A stretch of 64,000 bases of DNA from Streptomyces zhihengii. GTDB taxonomy: Bacteria > Actinomycetota > Actinomycetes > Streptomycetales > Streptomycetaceae. Below are positions 38,440 to 47,179 of the stretch, in pieces. The stretch is taken from contig NZ_JAFEJA010000001.1 in assembly GCF_016919245.1 (NCBI RefSeq), positions 3,072,001 to 3,136,000 on the forward strand, written 5' to 3'. Positions within the stretch are counted from its first letter, which is position 1. Each line of letters opens with the position of its first letter. The notes under the pieces were generated by a model, which did not search any database, was not told the origin of the DNA, and worked only from the letters and a program-made list of their open reading frames with translations. The translations under genes were made by a program, and so were the position numbers.

Positions 38440-40323
38440 GTGACGGAGCATCCCACCTCCCATGAGGGCCGGCAGCCCCTGGCCGCCCGGTCCCAGGAAC
38501 GCACCCGGCCGCGGGCGCAGGCCGCCGGCGTGCCCGCCGGGCAGCCTTCGCTGCCCCAGCCGGCCACGCCGCCGCACTCCGTGCAGGCGCAGGCCCAGGA
38601 CATCGCCGGCACCGCGCGCCGCGAGGGCGACCGGCTGCGGTTCGTCGGGGCGGCGACCCGGCGCATCGCGCGCGGCATCGACCTGGACGAGATCGTCCTC
38701 GGTCTGTGCCGGGCGACCGTGCCCACCTTCTCCGACGCGATACTCGTCTATCTGCGCGACCCCCTGCCGGTGGGCGACGAGCGCCCCGTCTCCCCCTTCG
38801 TCCTGCGGCTGCGCCGCAGCGACCGGCTGCGTTCGACGACGGACGACACCGAGGGCGGCGCGGGCGCGGTCGTGTCCGTGCTCGACCCGGGGACCGACCT
38901 CACGCCGGCCGCCGAGCTGTGCGAGGTCCGCTCCGGCGGCGCGCTCTCCGAGGTGCTGCGCGGGGTGCGGCCCGTCTTCGGCGACTCGGCCGCCGCCCGC
39001 GCGGCCCTGCCCGAACTGCTCGGCGACGGCCGCAGCGTGCCCAGCGGGCACCGCGCGATACTGGCCCCGCTGCGCGGCCGGCGGCGGGTGATCGGCGCTG
39101 CCGTCTTCCTGCGCCGCCCGGACCGGCCCGCGTTCGAGCCCAACGACCTGCTGGTCGCCGCCCAGCTCGCCACCCACACCGCCCTCGGCATCGACAAGGC
39201 CGTGCTCTACGGGCGCGAGGCGTACATCGCCGACGAGCTCCAGCGCACCATGCTGCCGGACTCGCTGCCCCAGCCCACCGGCGTGCGGCTGGCCTCCCGC
39301 TATCTGCCGGCCGCCGAGACCGCGCGGGTCGGCGGCGACTGGTACGACGCGATCCCGCTGCCCGGCAGCCGGGTCGCGCTGGTCGTCGGCGACGTCATGG
39401 GCCACTCCATGACCTCGGCCGCGATCATGGGCCAGCTCCGCACCACGGCGCAGACGCTGGCCGGGCTCGACCTGCCGCCGCAGGAGGTCCTCCACCACCT
39501 CGACGAGCAGGCCCAGCGCCTCGGCACCGACCGCATGGCGACCTGCCTCTACGCGGTCTACGACCCGGTCTCGCACCGGATCACCATCGCCAACGCCGGA
39601 CATCCGCCGCCCATCCTGCTGCACCTGGGCGGGCGGGCCGAGGTGCTCCGGGTGCCGCCGGGCGCCCCCATCGGCGTCGGCGGCGTGGACTTCGAGGCCG
39701 TGGAGCTCGACGCCCCGGCCGGGGCGACCCTGCTGCTGTACACCGACGGTCTGGTCGAGTCCCGGCTGCGCGACGTGTGGACGGGCATCGAGCAGTTGCG
39801 GGAGCGGCTGGCCGCGACCGCCCAGCTCACCGGCCCCGACCACTCGCCGCCGCTGGAGGCGCTCTGCGACGACGTGCTGGACATGCTCGGGCCGGGCGAC
39901 CGGGACGACGACATCGCGCTGCTCGCGGCCCGCTTCGACGGGATCGCGCCGAGTGACGTCGCCTACTGGTTCCTGGACCCGGAGGACGCGGCGCCCGGCC
40001 GGGCCCGCCGGCTCGCCCGCCGCGCGCTGGAGCGCTGGGGCCTGGAGGACCTCTCGGACTCGGTGGAGCTGCTGGTCAGCGAGGTGGTCACCAACGCGGT
40101 GCGCTACGCGGAGCGGCCGGTGATGCTGCGCCTGCTGCGCACCGAGGTGCTGCGCTGCGAGGTGGGCGACGACTCCCCGCAGCTCCCGCGGCAGCGCAGG
40201 GCACGGGACACGGACGAGGGCGGCCGGGGCCTGTTCCTGGTGAACCGGCTGGCCAGACGGTGGGGGGCGACCCGGCTGTCGACCGGCAAGGTCGTCTGGT
40301 TCGAGCTGCCGGCCCGGGGCTGA
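38440..40323 (+). CDS. GAF-PP2C (SpoIIE-type) phosphatase with RsbW-like ATPase domain
   Basis: A 627-residue cytoplasmic protein. A GAF domain (about 55-250) precedes a PP2C phosphatase (about 255-470, with GGDWYDAIPLPG, VVGDVMGHSM and ANAGHPPPI) and an HATPase_c domain (about 495-620, with LLVSEVVTNAVRYAE and DEGGRGLFLVN). It is the same architecture as the protein at 3882-6464 without PAS domains. A STAS-domain partner is expected elsewhere. GTG 38440 is the first start in frame with a moderate GGACGGA upstream. Confidence 0.9.
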   Translation: MTEHPTSHEGRQPLAARSQERTRPRAQAAGVPAGQPSLPQPATPPHSVQAQAQDIAGTARREGDRLRFVGAATRRIARGIDLDEIVLGLCRATVPTFSDAILVYLRDPLPVGDERPVSPFVLRLRRSDRLRSTTDDTEGGAGAVVSVLDPGTDLTPAAELCEVRSGGALSEVLRGVRPVFGDSAAARAALPELLGDGRSVPSGHRAILAPLRGRRRVIGAAVFLRRPDRPAFEPNDLLVAAQLATHTALGIDKAVLYGREAYIADELQRTMLPDSLPQPTGVRLASRYLPAAETARVGGDWYDAIPLPGSRVALVVGDVMGHSMTSAAIMGQLRTTAQTLAGLDLPPQEVLHHLDEQAQRLGTDRMATCLYAVYDPVSHRITIANAGHPPPILLHLGGRAEVLRVPPGAPIGVGGVDFEAVELDAPAGATLLLYTDGLVESRLRDVWTGIEQLRERLAATAQLTGPDHSPPLEALCDDVLDMLGPGDRDDDIALLAARFDGIAPSDVAYWFLDPEDAAPGRARRLARRALERWGLEDLSDSVELLVSEVVTNAVRYAERPVMLRLLRTEVLRCEVGDDSPQLPRQRRARDTDEGGRGLFLVNRLARRWGATRLSTGKVVWFELPARG

Positions 40324-40524
40324 CCCGGCGCGTCACCGCCGCCGGACGGGTGCGGGGCCGGCGGGCCCCGCACGCACCCCGGGGAGGCCCCGCGGGGCAG
40401 CGCTCCGCCCGGACATGGGACAAGTCCGGAAAAGGTCCATATGTTGCCCGGAGGGTGTGCAAGGCGTTCACTGGGGCACACGGCCGATGCGACCACCATC
40501 CCCCAGACCGACTGGAGGACTCCC

Positions 40525-41988
40525 GTGACCGAGTCCACCCCCAGGGCCCCGTACACGACGAACAACGCCGGCATCCCGGTGGAGAGCGACGAGCACTCGC
40601 TGACCGTCGGCCCGGACGGACCGATCCTGCTCCAGGACCACTATCTGATCGAGAAGATGGCCCAGTTCAACCGCGAGCGGGTCCCCGAGCGCGTGGTGCA
40701 CGCCAAGGGCTCGGGCGCATACGGCTTCTTCGAAGTGACCAACGACGTCAGCCAGTTCACCAGGGCCGACCTGTTCCAGCCGGGCCGGCGCACCGAGATG
40801 CTGGCGCGCTTCTCCACGGTGGCGGGCGAGCAGGGCTCCCCGGACAGCTGGCGGGACCCGCGCGGCTTCGCGCTGAAGTTCTACACCGAGCACGGCAATT
40901 ACGACCTGGTCGGCAACAACACCCCGGTGTTCTTCGTCCGCGACACGATCAAGTTCCAGGACTTCATCCGGTCCCAGAAGCGCCACCCGGTGACCGGGCT
41001 GCGCGACCACGACATGCAGTGGGACTTCTGGACCCTGTCCCCCGAGTCCGCGCACCAGGTCACCTGGCTGATGGGCGACCGGGGCATCCCGAAGTCGTAC
41101 CGCCACATGAACGGCTACGGCTCCCACACCTACCTGTGGATCAACGGGGGCGGCGAGCGGTTCTGGGTGAAGTACCACTTCAAGACGGACCAGGGCATCG
41201 ACTTCCTCACCCAGGCCGAGGCCGACGAGCTGGCCGGGTCCGACCCCGACCTGCACCGGCGCGACCTCTTCGGGGCGATCGACGCCGGTGACGCGCCCTC
41301 CTGGACGCTCAAGGTCCAGATCATGCCGTTCGAGGACGCGGCGGACTACCGGTTCAACCCGTTCGACCTGACCAAGGTGTGGCCGCACGGCGACTACCCG
41401 CTGATCGACGTCGGGCGGATGGTCCTCGACCGCAACCCCGAGGACTTCTTCGTCCACATCGAGCAGGCGGCCTTCGAACCGTCGAACATGGTGCCCGGCA
41501 TCGGGCCCTCGCCGGACAAGATGCTGCTCGGGCGGCTGTTCTCCTACCCGGACACCCACCGGTACCGGATCGGCCCCAACTACGCGCAGCTGCCGCCCAA
41601 CCGGCCGCACGCGCCGGTGAACTCCTACGCCAAGGACGGCCCGATGCGCTACACGCCCTCGCAGGCGTCGCGGCCGTACGCGCCGAACTCCTACGGCGGC
41701 CCCGCGGCCGACTTCGGGCGCTTCGGCGACCCGGCCGGCTGGGAGACCGCGGGCGAGCTGGTGCGCGAGGCGACCCGCAAGCACCGCGAGGACGACGACT
41801 GGGGCCAGGCGGGCACCATGGTCCGCGAGGTCCTCGACGACGCCCAGCGCGAGCGGCTCGCCTCCAACATCGCCGGCCATCTGCTGGACGGGGTGAGCGC
41901 ACCGGTGCTGGAGCGGGCGATCCGGTACTGGCGCAGCGTGGACAAGGACCTCGGCGACACCGTCGCGCAGAAGGTCGACGGCGGCTGA
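40525..41988 (+). CDS. katA: Monofunctional heme catalase
   Basis: A 487-residue small-subunit (clade 3) catalase. Catalytic H59 lies in [12 protein letters not shown], Asn in [11 protein letters not shown], and the heme-ligating Y341 in [15 protein letters not shown] 40525 has GGAGG seven bases upstream. It detoxifies hydrogen peroxide and is usually controlled by a Fur-family CatR in Streptomyces. A short TTGC-N11-GCAA element lies near 40444-40462; its meaning is unknown. Confidence 0.96.
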   Translation: MTESTPRAPYTTNNAGIPVESDEHSLTVGPDGPILLQDHYLIEKMAQFNRERVPERVVHAKGSGAYGFFEVTNDVSQFTRADLFQPGRRTEMLARFSTVAGEQGSPDSWRDPRGFALKFYTEHGNYDLVGNNTPVFFVRDTIKFQDFIRSQKRHPVTGLRDHDMQWDFWTLSPESAHQVTWLMGDRGIPKSYRHMNGYGSHTYLWINGGGERFWVKYHFKTDQGIDFLTQAEADELAGSDPDLHRRDLFGAIDAGDAPSWTLKVQIMPFEDAADYRFNPFDLTKVWPHGDYPLIDVGRMVLDRNPEDFFVHIEQAAFEPSNMVPGIGPSPDKMLLGRLFSYPDTHRYRIGPNYAQLPPNRPHAPVNSYAKDGPMRYTPSQASRPYAPNSYGGPAADFGRFGDPAGWETAGELVREATRKHREDDDWGQAGTMVREVLDDAQRERLASNIAGHLLDGVSAPVLERAIRYWRSVDKDLGDTVAQKVDGG

Positions 41989-41997
41989 GCGCGGCCC

Positions 41998-42049
41998 CGC
42001 ACACGGCAGGGCCCCCGGAACGCGTGTTCCGGGGGCCCTGCCGTGTGCG
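41998..42049. terminator. Strong bidirectional terminator between katA and PBP genes
   Basis: A perfect 24-bp stem (41998-42021 with 42026-42049) closes the tetraloop GCGT. It ends the convergent katA and PBP genes, whose stops lie 10 nt to the left and 15 nt to the right. Confidence 0.9.
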
Positions 42050-42063
42050 CCCCGCCGTGCGGG

Positions 42064-44292
42064 TCAGTCCTGCGGCCGGAGCCGCTCGCCGCTTCCGTCG
42101 TCCGGTTCGACCGGCGGGGAGAACGTGACGCCGCCGCTGGGCGTCGGGTCCGGTCCCTGGGTCTGGGACGGCGTGGGGTCCGGGTCGCGGGTCTCGGTCT
42201 CGGAGGGCGTCGGGTCCGGGTCCCGGGTCTCCGTCTCGGTCTCGGACGGCGTCGGGTCCGGGTCCTCGGTCTCCGTCTCGGAGGGCGTCGGGTCCGGGTC
42301 GGGTTCGGGGCTGGCCGGCTCGGCCACGTCGAGGTCGAAGGAGGCGTCCGAGCCGCCGTTCAGGGCGTCCAGCGTGTAGTCGCCCCAGATCCTGGCCGGG
42401 AAGCCGCCGCCGTTGGCGCGGCCGGAGTTGGCCGTGCCGGTGAGCGAGACCTGGCCGCCGCCCTCGGCAGTGGACTCGCCGAAGAGGGCGACCACGGTGG
42501 TCAGTTCGGGCGTGTAGCCGGCGAACCAGGCGGAGCGGTTCTTCTCGGAGGTGCCGGTCTTGCCCGCGGCCTCGTAGGCGCTGGACTTCGCGGCGACGCC
42601 GGAGCCCTGGGCCACCACGCCCGTCAGGCCCGCGGTCACGGTGTCGGCCGTCTCCCGGCTGACCACGGAGCCGCCGATCGGGTCGGGCAGCTCGACGGTG
42701 CGGTCCTTGTGCTCGGCCTTCGCCACGATGGTCGGCGTGACCTTCTTGCCGTGGTTGTCGAGGGTGGCGTACACCCCGGCCATGTCCCAGGTGGAGGCGC
42801 CCATGGTGCCGAGCGACACGGCGGGCCGCTCGGGGAAGTTGACGTCCGGCACGCCCAGTTCCAGGGCCGTCTCCTTGACCCGGTCCAGGCCGACGTCGAC
42901 GGCCATCTGCGCGAAGGCGGAGTTGATCGAGCGGTTCAGCGCCGTCTGCACGGAGACGGGACCGTAGCTGCGGCCCAGGTCGTTCTGCGGGGCGAACGGG
43001 GTGTCGCTGCCCTTCACCGGGCGCTTGCTGGTGCCGTCGTAGACGGTGTTCAGACCGATCGGGTCGCCGTCCTGGGTCCGGGACTCGTTCTCCAGCGCGG
43101 AGGCGAGGACGACGGGCTTGAACGTCGAGGCGGGCTGGTAGTCGCGGCGGGTGGCGTTGGACAGCCAGTGCTGGGTGGCGTCGGTGCCGCCGTACAGGGC
43201 GACGACCTTGCCCGTCCTCGGGTCGACGGAGGTGGCGCCGGCCTGCACGGTGGCGTCGACCTTGCTGTCCTCGCGGTCGAGCTTCTCCTCCAGCTGGTCC
43301 TTGACCGCCTCCTCCAGCTCGCGCTGCTTCTTGCGGTCCACGTTGAGCGTGATCGTCCAGCCGCCGCCCTTCAGGTCCTCCTCGTCGAGGCCCTGGCGGG
43401 CGAGTTCGGCGTTGGCCGCCTCGACGAGGTAGCCGGTCTGGCCCTCCATGCCGGGGGCGGGCCTGGGGGCCTTCGGGACGGGGAACTCCAGGCCCGCGCG
43501 CTCACCGGCGCCGAGCCAGCCCTCCTCGACCATGTTGTCGAGGACGTAGTTCCAGCGCTCGGTCACCAGCTTGCGGCCCGTCTCGGAGGCGGAGGACCAG
43601 TCGTACTGGCTCGGGGCCTGGAGGAGGGCGGCGAGGTAGGCACCCTGGGCGACGTTCAGCTTCTCGGCGTCGACGCCGTAGTACGCCTGCGCCGCGGCCT
43701 GGATGCCGTGGGCGTTGCGGCCGTAGTAGCTGGTGTTGATGTACCCCGCGAGGATCTCGCTCTTCTCCTTCTTCTGATCCACCTTGAGCGAGATCACCAG
43801 CTCCTTGAGCTTGCGGGTGACCGTCTGGTCCTGGTCCAGGTAGTAGTTCTTGACGTACTGCTGGGTGATCGTGGAGCCGCCCTGCTTGCCCTTGCCGGTC
43901 AGGGTGTTCTTCACGCCGCGCAGGGTGCCCTTGAGGTCGACGCCGGAGTCCTCGAAGAAGGACTTGTTCTCCGCGGCGACGAACGTGTACTGCACGTCCT
44001 TGGGGATCTGCTCCAGGCCGACGATCTCGCGGTTCACCTTGCCGGTGCGGGCGAGGACCGTGCCGTCGCTGTACTTGTAGATGTTGCTCTGCATCTCGGC
44101 CTCGGCGTTGGCCGCCGGCACCGGGACCATCAGGTAGACCACGAAGAACGCGCCCATGACGATCAGGCAGAAGCCGAAGAAGGTCCCCAGCAGCTTCCGC
44201 CAGGTGAAGAACCTGCGTATGCCCGTGGGCCCGGCCGTCCCCGCCCGGCGCGCACCGCGCTGCCGAGCCCCTCGCTCATCCGCACGGCCCAT
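42064..44292 (-). CDS. Bifunctional class A penicillin-binding protein
   Basis: A 742-residue peptidoglycan synthase. A membrane anchor (about 34-56) precedes the GT51 transglycosylase (catalytic E108 in AAENKSFFED, then GGSTITQQYVKN) and the transpeptidase with S389 in the PASTFKP motif, SxN (SINS) and KTGTS. The C-terminus after residue about 680 is an extracellular tail of DPDPTPSETET repeats. ATG 44292 is preferred to an upstream GTG at 44322 because the basic start MGRADERG follows GGAG. It polymerises glycan and cross-links it. Confidence 0.93.
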   Translation of the reverse strand: MGRADERGARQRGARRAGTAGPTGIRRFFTWRKLLGTFFGFCLIVMGAFFVVYLMVPVPAANAEAEMQSNIYKYSDGTVLARTGKVNREIVGLEQIPKDVQYTFVAAENKSFFEDSGVDLKGTLRGVKNTLTGKGKQGGSTITQQYVKNYYLDQDQTVTRKLKELVISLKVDQKKEKSEILAGYINTSYYGRNAHGIQAAAQAYYGVDAEKLNVAQGAYLAALLQAPSQYDWSSASETGRKLVTERWNYVLDNMVEEGWLGAGERAGLEFPVPKAPRPAPGMEGQTGYLVEAANAELARQGLDEEDLKGGGWTITLNVDRKKQRELEEAVKDQLEEKLDREDSKVDATVQAGATSVDPRTGKVVALYGGTDATQHWLSNATRRDYQPASTFKPVVLASALENESRTQDGDPIGLNTVYDGTSKRPVKGSDTPFAPQNDLGRSYGPVSVQTALNRSINSAFAQMAVDVGLDRVKETALELGVPDVNFPERPAVSLGTMGASTWDMAGVYATLDNHGKKVTPTIVAKAEHKDRTVELPDPIGGSVVSRETADTVTAGLTGVVAQGSGVAAKSSAYEAAGKTGTSEKNRSAWFAGYTPELTTVVALFGESTAEGGGQVSLTGTANSGRANGGGFPARIWGDYTLDALNGGSDASFDLDVAEPASPEPDPDPTPSETETEDPDPTPSETETETRDPDPTPSETETRDPDPTPSQTQGPDPTPSGGVTFSPPVEPDDGSGERLRPQD
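42141..42306 (-). repeat. Coding tandem repeat in the PBP tail
   Basis: The tail contains four in-frame copies of a DPDPTPSETET-type unit, 14-16 residues each. They are visible as repeated GTCGGGTCCGGGTC and GTCTCGGTCTCGG DNA on the plus strand. Copy number is likely variable between strains. Confidence 0.7.
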
Positions 44293-44632
44293 CGCTTCGC
44301 AGCTCCGCTCTTCCGTCGTCACGTCGTTCGCCGGAGGCCGCGCCGGTCGGCGGGCCGTCGTTCGTCGGTGGCCCCACCGGGCGGCGGGGCCGTCGTTCGG
44401 TGGCCGCGCCGGCAGGCGGGCCCGGAATCAGCTCAGAAAGGTAACACCGGCAGGCCGGGCAAAGGGGTCCTGATCCGACCTTTTCCGGACGTGACAATCA
44501 GCACCCCCTCACAAAGGAACCGACTCCTGAGAGACCCGCAGGGTTGCGGCGGCTGCTAATCTGATATCACTTTGCTAGACAGACGGACCCGGCACCGCCC
44601 GGGTCCGCCGGCACGGAAACGGGGAGTGGACC
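44293..44632. other. Divergent PBP / SPFH intergenic region
   Basis: It contains GGGCCGTCGTTCG at 44352-44364 and 44387-44399 (35-bp period). Further right CTAATCTGATATCACTTTGC, with the TGATATCA palindrome at 44562-44569, lies 63 nt before the SPFH start and is the most AT-rich part of the gap. It may be the SPFH promoter or operator. Confidence 0.5.
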
Positions 44633-45598
44633 ATGCCCGCACACGGGACACAGGGAACGGACACGACGGTGGACAGGGAGACGGGCGCGCCCGATCTGCC
44701 CCAGATGCCGGCGCCGCGGGTGCGCGAGACGGCGGCCCACAGCATCGGCGGCGGGCTCGCCCTGCTGCTCGGGCTGCTCGGCCTCGCGGCGGGCACCGCG
44801 CTGGCCGTCGCGGCGGCCGGGGTGGAGTCGTCCGGCGCCAAGGCGCTGATGATCGTGGGAGGCATCGTCGTCGGGCTCGCCGCGATCTTCGCGATGTGCG
44901 GGCTGAACATGGTCGCGCCCGGCGAGGCCCGGGTCGTCCAGCTCTTCGGCCGCTACCGGGGCACCATTCGCACGGACGGCCTGCGCTGGGTGAACCCGCT
45001 CACCACCCGGGCCAAGATCTCCACCCGGGTGCGCAACCACGAGACGGCCGTCCTCAAGGTCAACGACGCCTACGGCAACCCGATCGAGCTCGCGGCCGTC
45101 GTGGTCTGGAAGGTCGACGACACCGCCCAGGCGATGTTCGAGGTGGACGACTTCCTGGAGTTCGTCTCCACGCAGACCGAGGCCGCCGTGCGCCACATCG
45201 CCATCGAGTACCCGTACGACGCCCACGACGAGGACGGGCTCTCCCTGCGCGGCAACGCCGAGGAGATCACCGAGAAGCTCGCCGTCGAACTGCGCGCCCG
45301 GGTGGACGCGGCCGGCGTCGACATCATCGAGTCCCGCTTCACCCACCTCGCCTACGCGCCGGAGATCGCCTCCGCCATGCTCCAGCGCCAGCAGGCGGGC
45401 GCCGTGGTCGCCGCGCGCCGGCAGATCGTCGACGGCGCGGTGGGCATGGTCGAGGCGGCCCTGGACCGGCTCACCGAGCGGGACATCGTGGAGCTGGACT
45501 CCGAGCGCAAGGCGGCCATGGTGTCGAACCTGATGGTCGTCCTGTGCGGCGACCGGGCGGCCCAGCCGGTGCTCAACACGGGCTCGCTGTACCAGTGA
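44633..45598 (+). CDS. SPFH/Band-7 domain membrane protein
   Basis: A 321-residue prohibitin/stomatin-family protein. Two N-terminal hydrophobic segments (about 39-61 and 68-92) are followed by the SPFH core (about 95-255, with PGEARVVQLFGRYRGT, WVNPLTTR and a TQTEAAVRHIA segment) and an alpha-helical end. Such proteins scaffold membrane microdomains. ATG 44633 has GGGGAGTGG upstream. Its stop overlaps the next gene by 4 nt, so the two are translationally coupled. Confidence 0.9.
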   Translation: MPAHGTQGTDTTVDRETGAPDLPQMPAPRVRETAAHSIGGGLALLLGLLGLAAGTALAVAAAGVESSGAKALMIVGGIVVGLAAIFAMCGLNMVAPGEARVVQLFGRYRGTIRTDGLRWVNPLTTRAKISTRVRNHETAVLKVNDAYGNPIELAAVVVWKVDDTAQAMFEVDDFLEFVSTQTEAAVRHIAIEYPYDAHDEDGLSLRGNAEEITEKLAVELRARVDAAGVDIIESRFTHLAYAPEIASAMLQRQQAGAVVAARRQIVDGAVGMVEAALDRLTERDIVELDSERKAAMVSNLMVVLCGDRAAQPVLNTGSLYQ

Positions 45599-45891
45599 CC
45601 CCGCCGCCCCCGGGGGAACGCAAGCAGGTACTGCTGCGGCTCGACCCCGCGGTGTACGAGGCGCTGGCCCGCTGGGCCGGGGACGAACTGCGCAGCACCA
45701 ACGCCCAGATCGAGTTCCTGCTGCGCCGGGCGCTCGGCGACGCGGGCCGGCTGCCCGGCGGGGTGGGCCCCCTGGCCCGCCGGGGCCGCCCGCCGAGCCG
45801 GCCGGCCGCGGGGCAGGAACCGGGACCGGGGCCCGGGCCGCGAGACGGAGCGGGAGCGGAACGGGCGCGGGAGCCCGGTCCGGACGCCTAG
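45595..45891 (+). CDS. Ribbon-helix-helix (Arc-like) small DNA-binding protein
   Basis: A 98-residue protein starting with GTG in the GTGA overlap with the SPFH stop. Residues 11-49 (KQVLLRLDPAVYEAL, then WAGDELRSTNAQIEFLLRRAL) form an Arc-like ribbon-helix-helix with the conserved Asn-Ala-Gln-Ile-Glu second helix. The rest is Pro/Gly/Ala-rich and basic, without visible structure. It is probably a dimeric DNA-binding protein and may regulate the SPFH gene. No toxin gene is adjacent. Confidence 0.8.
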   Translation: MTPPPPGERKQVLLRLDPAVYEALARWAGDELRSTNAQIEFLLRRALGDAGRLPGGVGPLARRGRPPSRPAAGQEPGPGPGPRDGAGAERAREPGPDA

Positions 45892-45934
45892 GAACCGTGG
45901 AGGGAGGTCGCCGGACGGCGGCCCCCCTCCGCTA

Positions 45935-45960
45935 TACACCGGGGGTATACACCCCGTGTA
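45935..45960. promoter_or_regulatory. PadR operator: 26-bp near-palindrome over the promoter
   Basis: The sequence beginning TACACCGGGGGTATAC and ending ACCCCGTGTA matches its own reverse complement at 22 of 26 positions, centred on GTATAC. It ends 11 nt before the padR start codon. TATACA at 45946-45951 may be the -10. It strongly suggests autorepression by PadR. Confidence 0.8.
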
Positions 45961-45971
45961 GAGTGACGCCC

Positions 45972-46496
45972 ATGTCCATCGGTCACACTCTCCTCGGCCT
46001 CCTCGAATCCGGCCCCCGGCACGGCTACGACCTCAAGCGCGCCTTCGACGAGCGCTTCGGCCAGGACCGGCCGCTGCACTACGGCCAGGTGTACTCCACC
46101 ATGTCCCGCCTGCTGAAGAACGGCCTCGTCGAGGTCGACGGCGTGGAGGCGGGCGGCGGTCCCGAACGCAAGCGGTACGCCATCACCGAGGCCGGGATCA
46201 CCGATGTGTCCCAGTGGCTCGCGGAGCCGGAGAAGCCCGAGCCCTACCTCCAGTCCACCCTCTACACCAAGGTCGTCCTCGCCCTGCTCACCGGGCGCAG
46301 CGCGGCCGCGCTGCTGGACACCCAGCGGGCCGAGCACCTGCGGCTGATGCGGATCCTCACCGACCGCAAGCGCCGCGGCGACCTCGCGGACCAGCTCATC
46401 TGCGACCACGCGCTCTTCCACCTCGAAGCGGACCTGCGCTGGCTCGAGCTGACCGCCGCGCGTCTGGACCGGCTCGCCGCCGAGGTGCGCGCGTGA
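45972..46496 (+). CDS. PadR-family transcriptional regulator
   Basis: A 174-residue winged-helix repressor. The N-terminal domain (1-80) reads TLLGLLESGPRHGYDLKRAF and LHYGQVYSTMSRLLKNGLV, typical of PadR; the C-terminal helices (about 90-170) form the dimerisation domain. The stop overlaps the ABC ATPase start by 4 nt, so it is the first gene of a regulator-transporter operon. Its ligand is probably the compound exported by the transporter. Confidence 0.92.
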   Translation: MSIGHTLLGLLESGPRHGYDLKRAFDERFGQDRPLHYGQVYSTMSRLLKNGLVEVDGVEAGGGPERKRYAITEAGITDVSQWLAEPEKPEPYLQSTLYTKVVLALLTGRSAAALLDTQRAEHLRLMRILTDRKRRGDLADQLICDHALFHLEADLRWLELTAARLDRLAAEVRA

Positions 46497-47179
46497 CCCC
46501 CGAGGGATCCCTGCTCGTCGCCGAGGACCTGCACAAGTCCTTCGGCCCCACCACCGCCCTGGACGGGGCCTCGTTCTCCGTCCACCCGGGCGAGGTGGTG
46601 GCCGTGATGGGCCCCTCCGGCTCCGGCAAGTCGACCCTGCTGCACTGCCTCGCCGGGATCGTGGCGCCCGACGCGGGCTCCGTCCGCTACGACGGGCGCG
46701 ACCTCGCCGGCCTCGGCGACGACGGCCGCAGCGCGCTGCGCCGCACCGACTTCGGTTTCGTCTTCCAGTTCGGCCGGCTGGTCCCGGAGCTGACCTGCGT
46801 GGAGAACGTGGCGCTGCCGCTGCGGCTCGGCGGGGCCCGGCGCAAGGACGCCGAGAAGACGGCCGGCGAGTGGCTGGAACGCCTGGAGACCGCCGACCTG
46901 GCCCGCAAGCGGCCCGGGGAGATCTCCGGCGGCCAGGGCCAGCGGGTCGCGGTCGCCCGGGCGCTGGTCACCTCCCCGCGGGTGCTCTTCGCCGACGAGC
47001 CGACCGGCGCCCTGGACTCGCTCAACGGCGAGCGCGTGATGGAGCTGCTCACCGGCGCGGCCCGGGAGCGGAACACCGCGGTCGTGCTGGTCACCCACGA
47101 GGCACGCGTCGCGGCCTGGTCCGACCGCGAGGTCGTCGTCCGCGACGGCCGCTCCCGCGACCCGGAGTTCGCCCGGTGA
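46493..47179 (+). CDS. ABC transporter ATP-binding protein (MacB/LolD type)
   Basis: A 228-residue ATPase. It has Walker A GPSGSGKST (40-48), Q-loop FVFQFGRLV, signature ISGGQGQR and Walker B VLFADEPTG followed by ALD. The layout fits the LolD/MacB family that works with FtsX-like permeases. It starts at GTG in a GTGA overlap with padR and its stop overlaps the permease start by 4 nt. It drives export or lipid/peptide handling. Confidence 0.93.
   Translation: MTPEGSLLVAEDLHKSFGPTTALDGASFSVHPGEVVAVMGPSGSGKSTLLHCLAGIVAPDAGSVRYDGRDLAGLGDDGRSALRRTDFGFVFQFGRLVPELTCVENVALPLRLGGARRKDAEKTAGEWLERLETADLARKRPGEISGGQGQRVAVARALVTSPRVLFADEPTGALDSLNGERVMELLTGAARERNTAVVLVTHEARVAAWSDREVVVRDGRSRDPEFAR

Noticed and set aside
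45595..45891. Toxin-antitoxin module with the RHH protein as antitoxin
   Set aside because: No toxin-like gene is adjacent; the partner is a membrane SPFH protein and the downstream gene is PadR.
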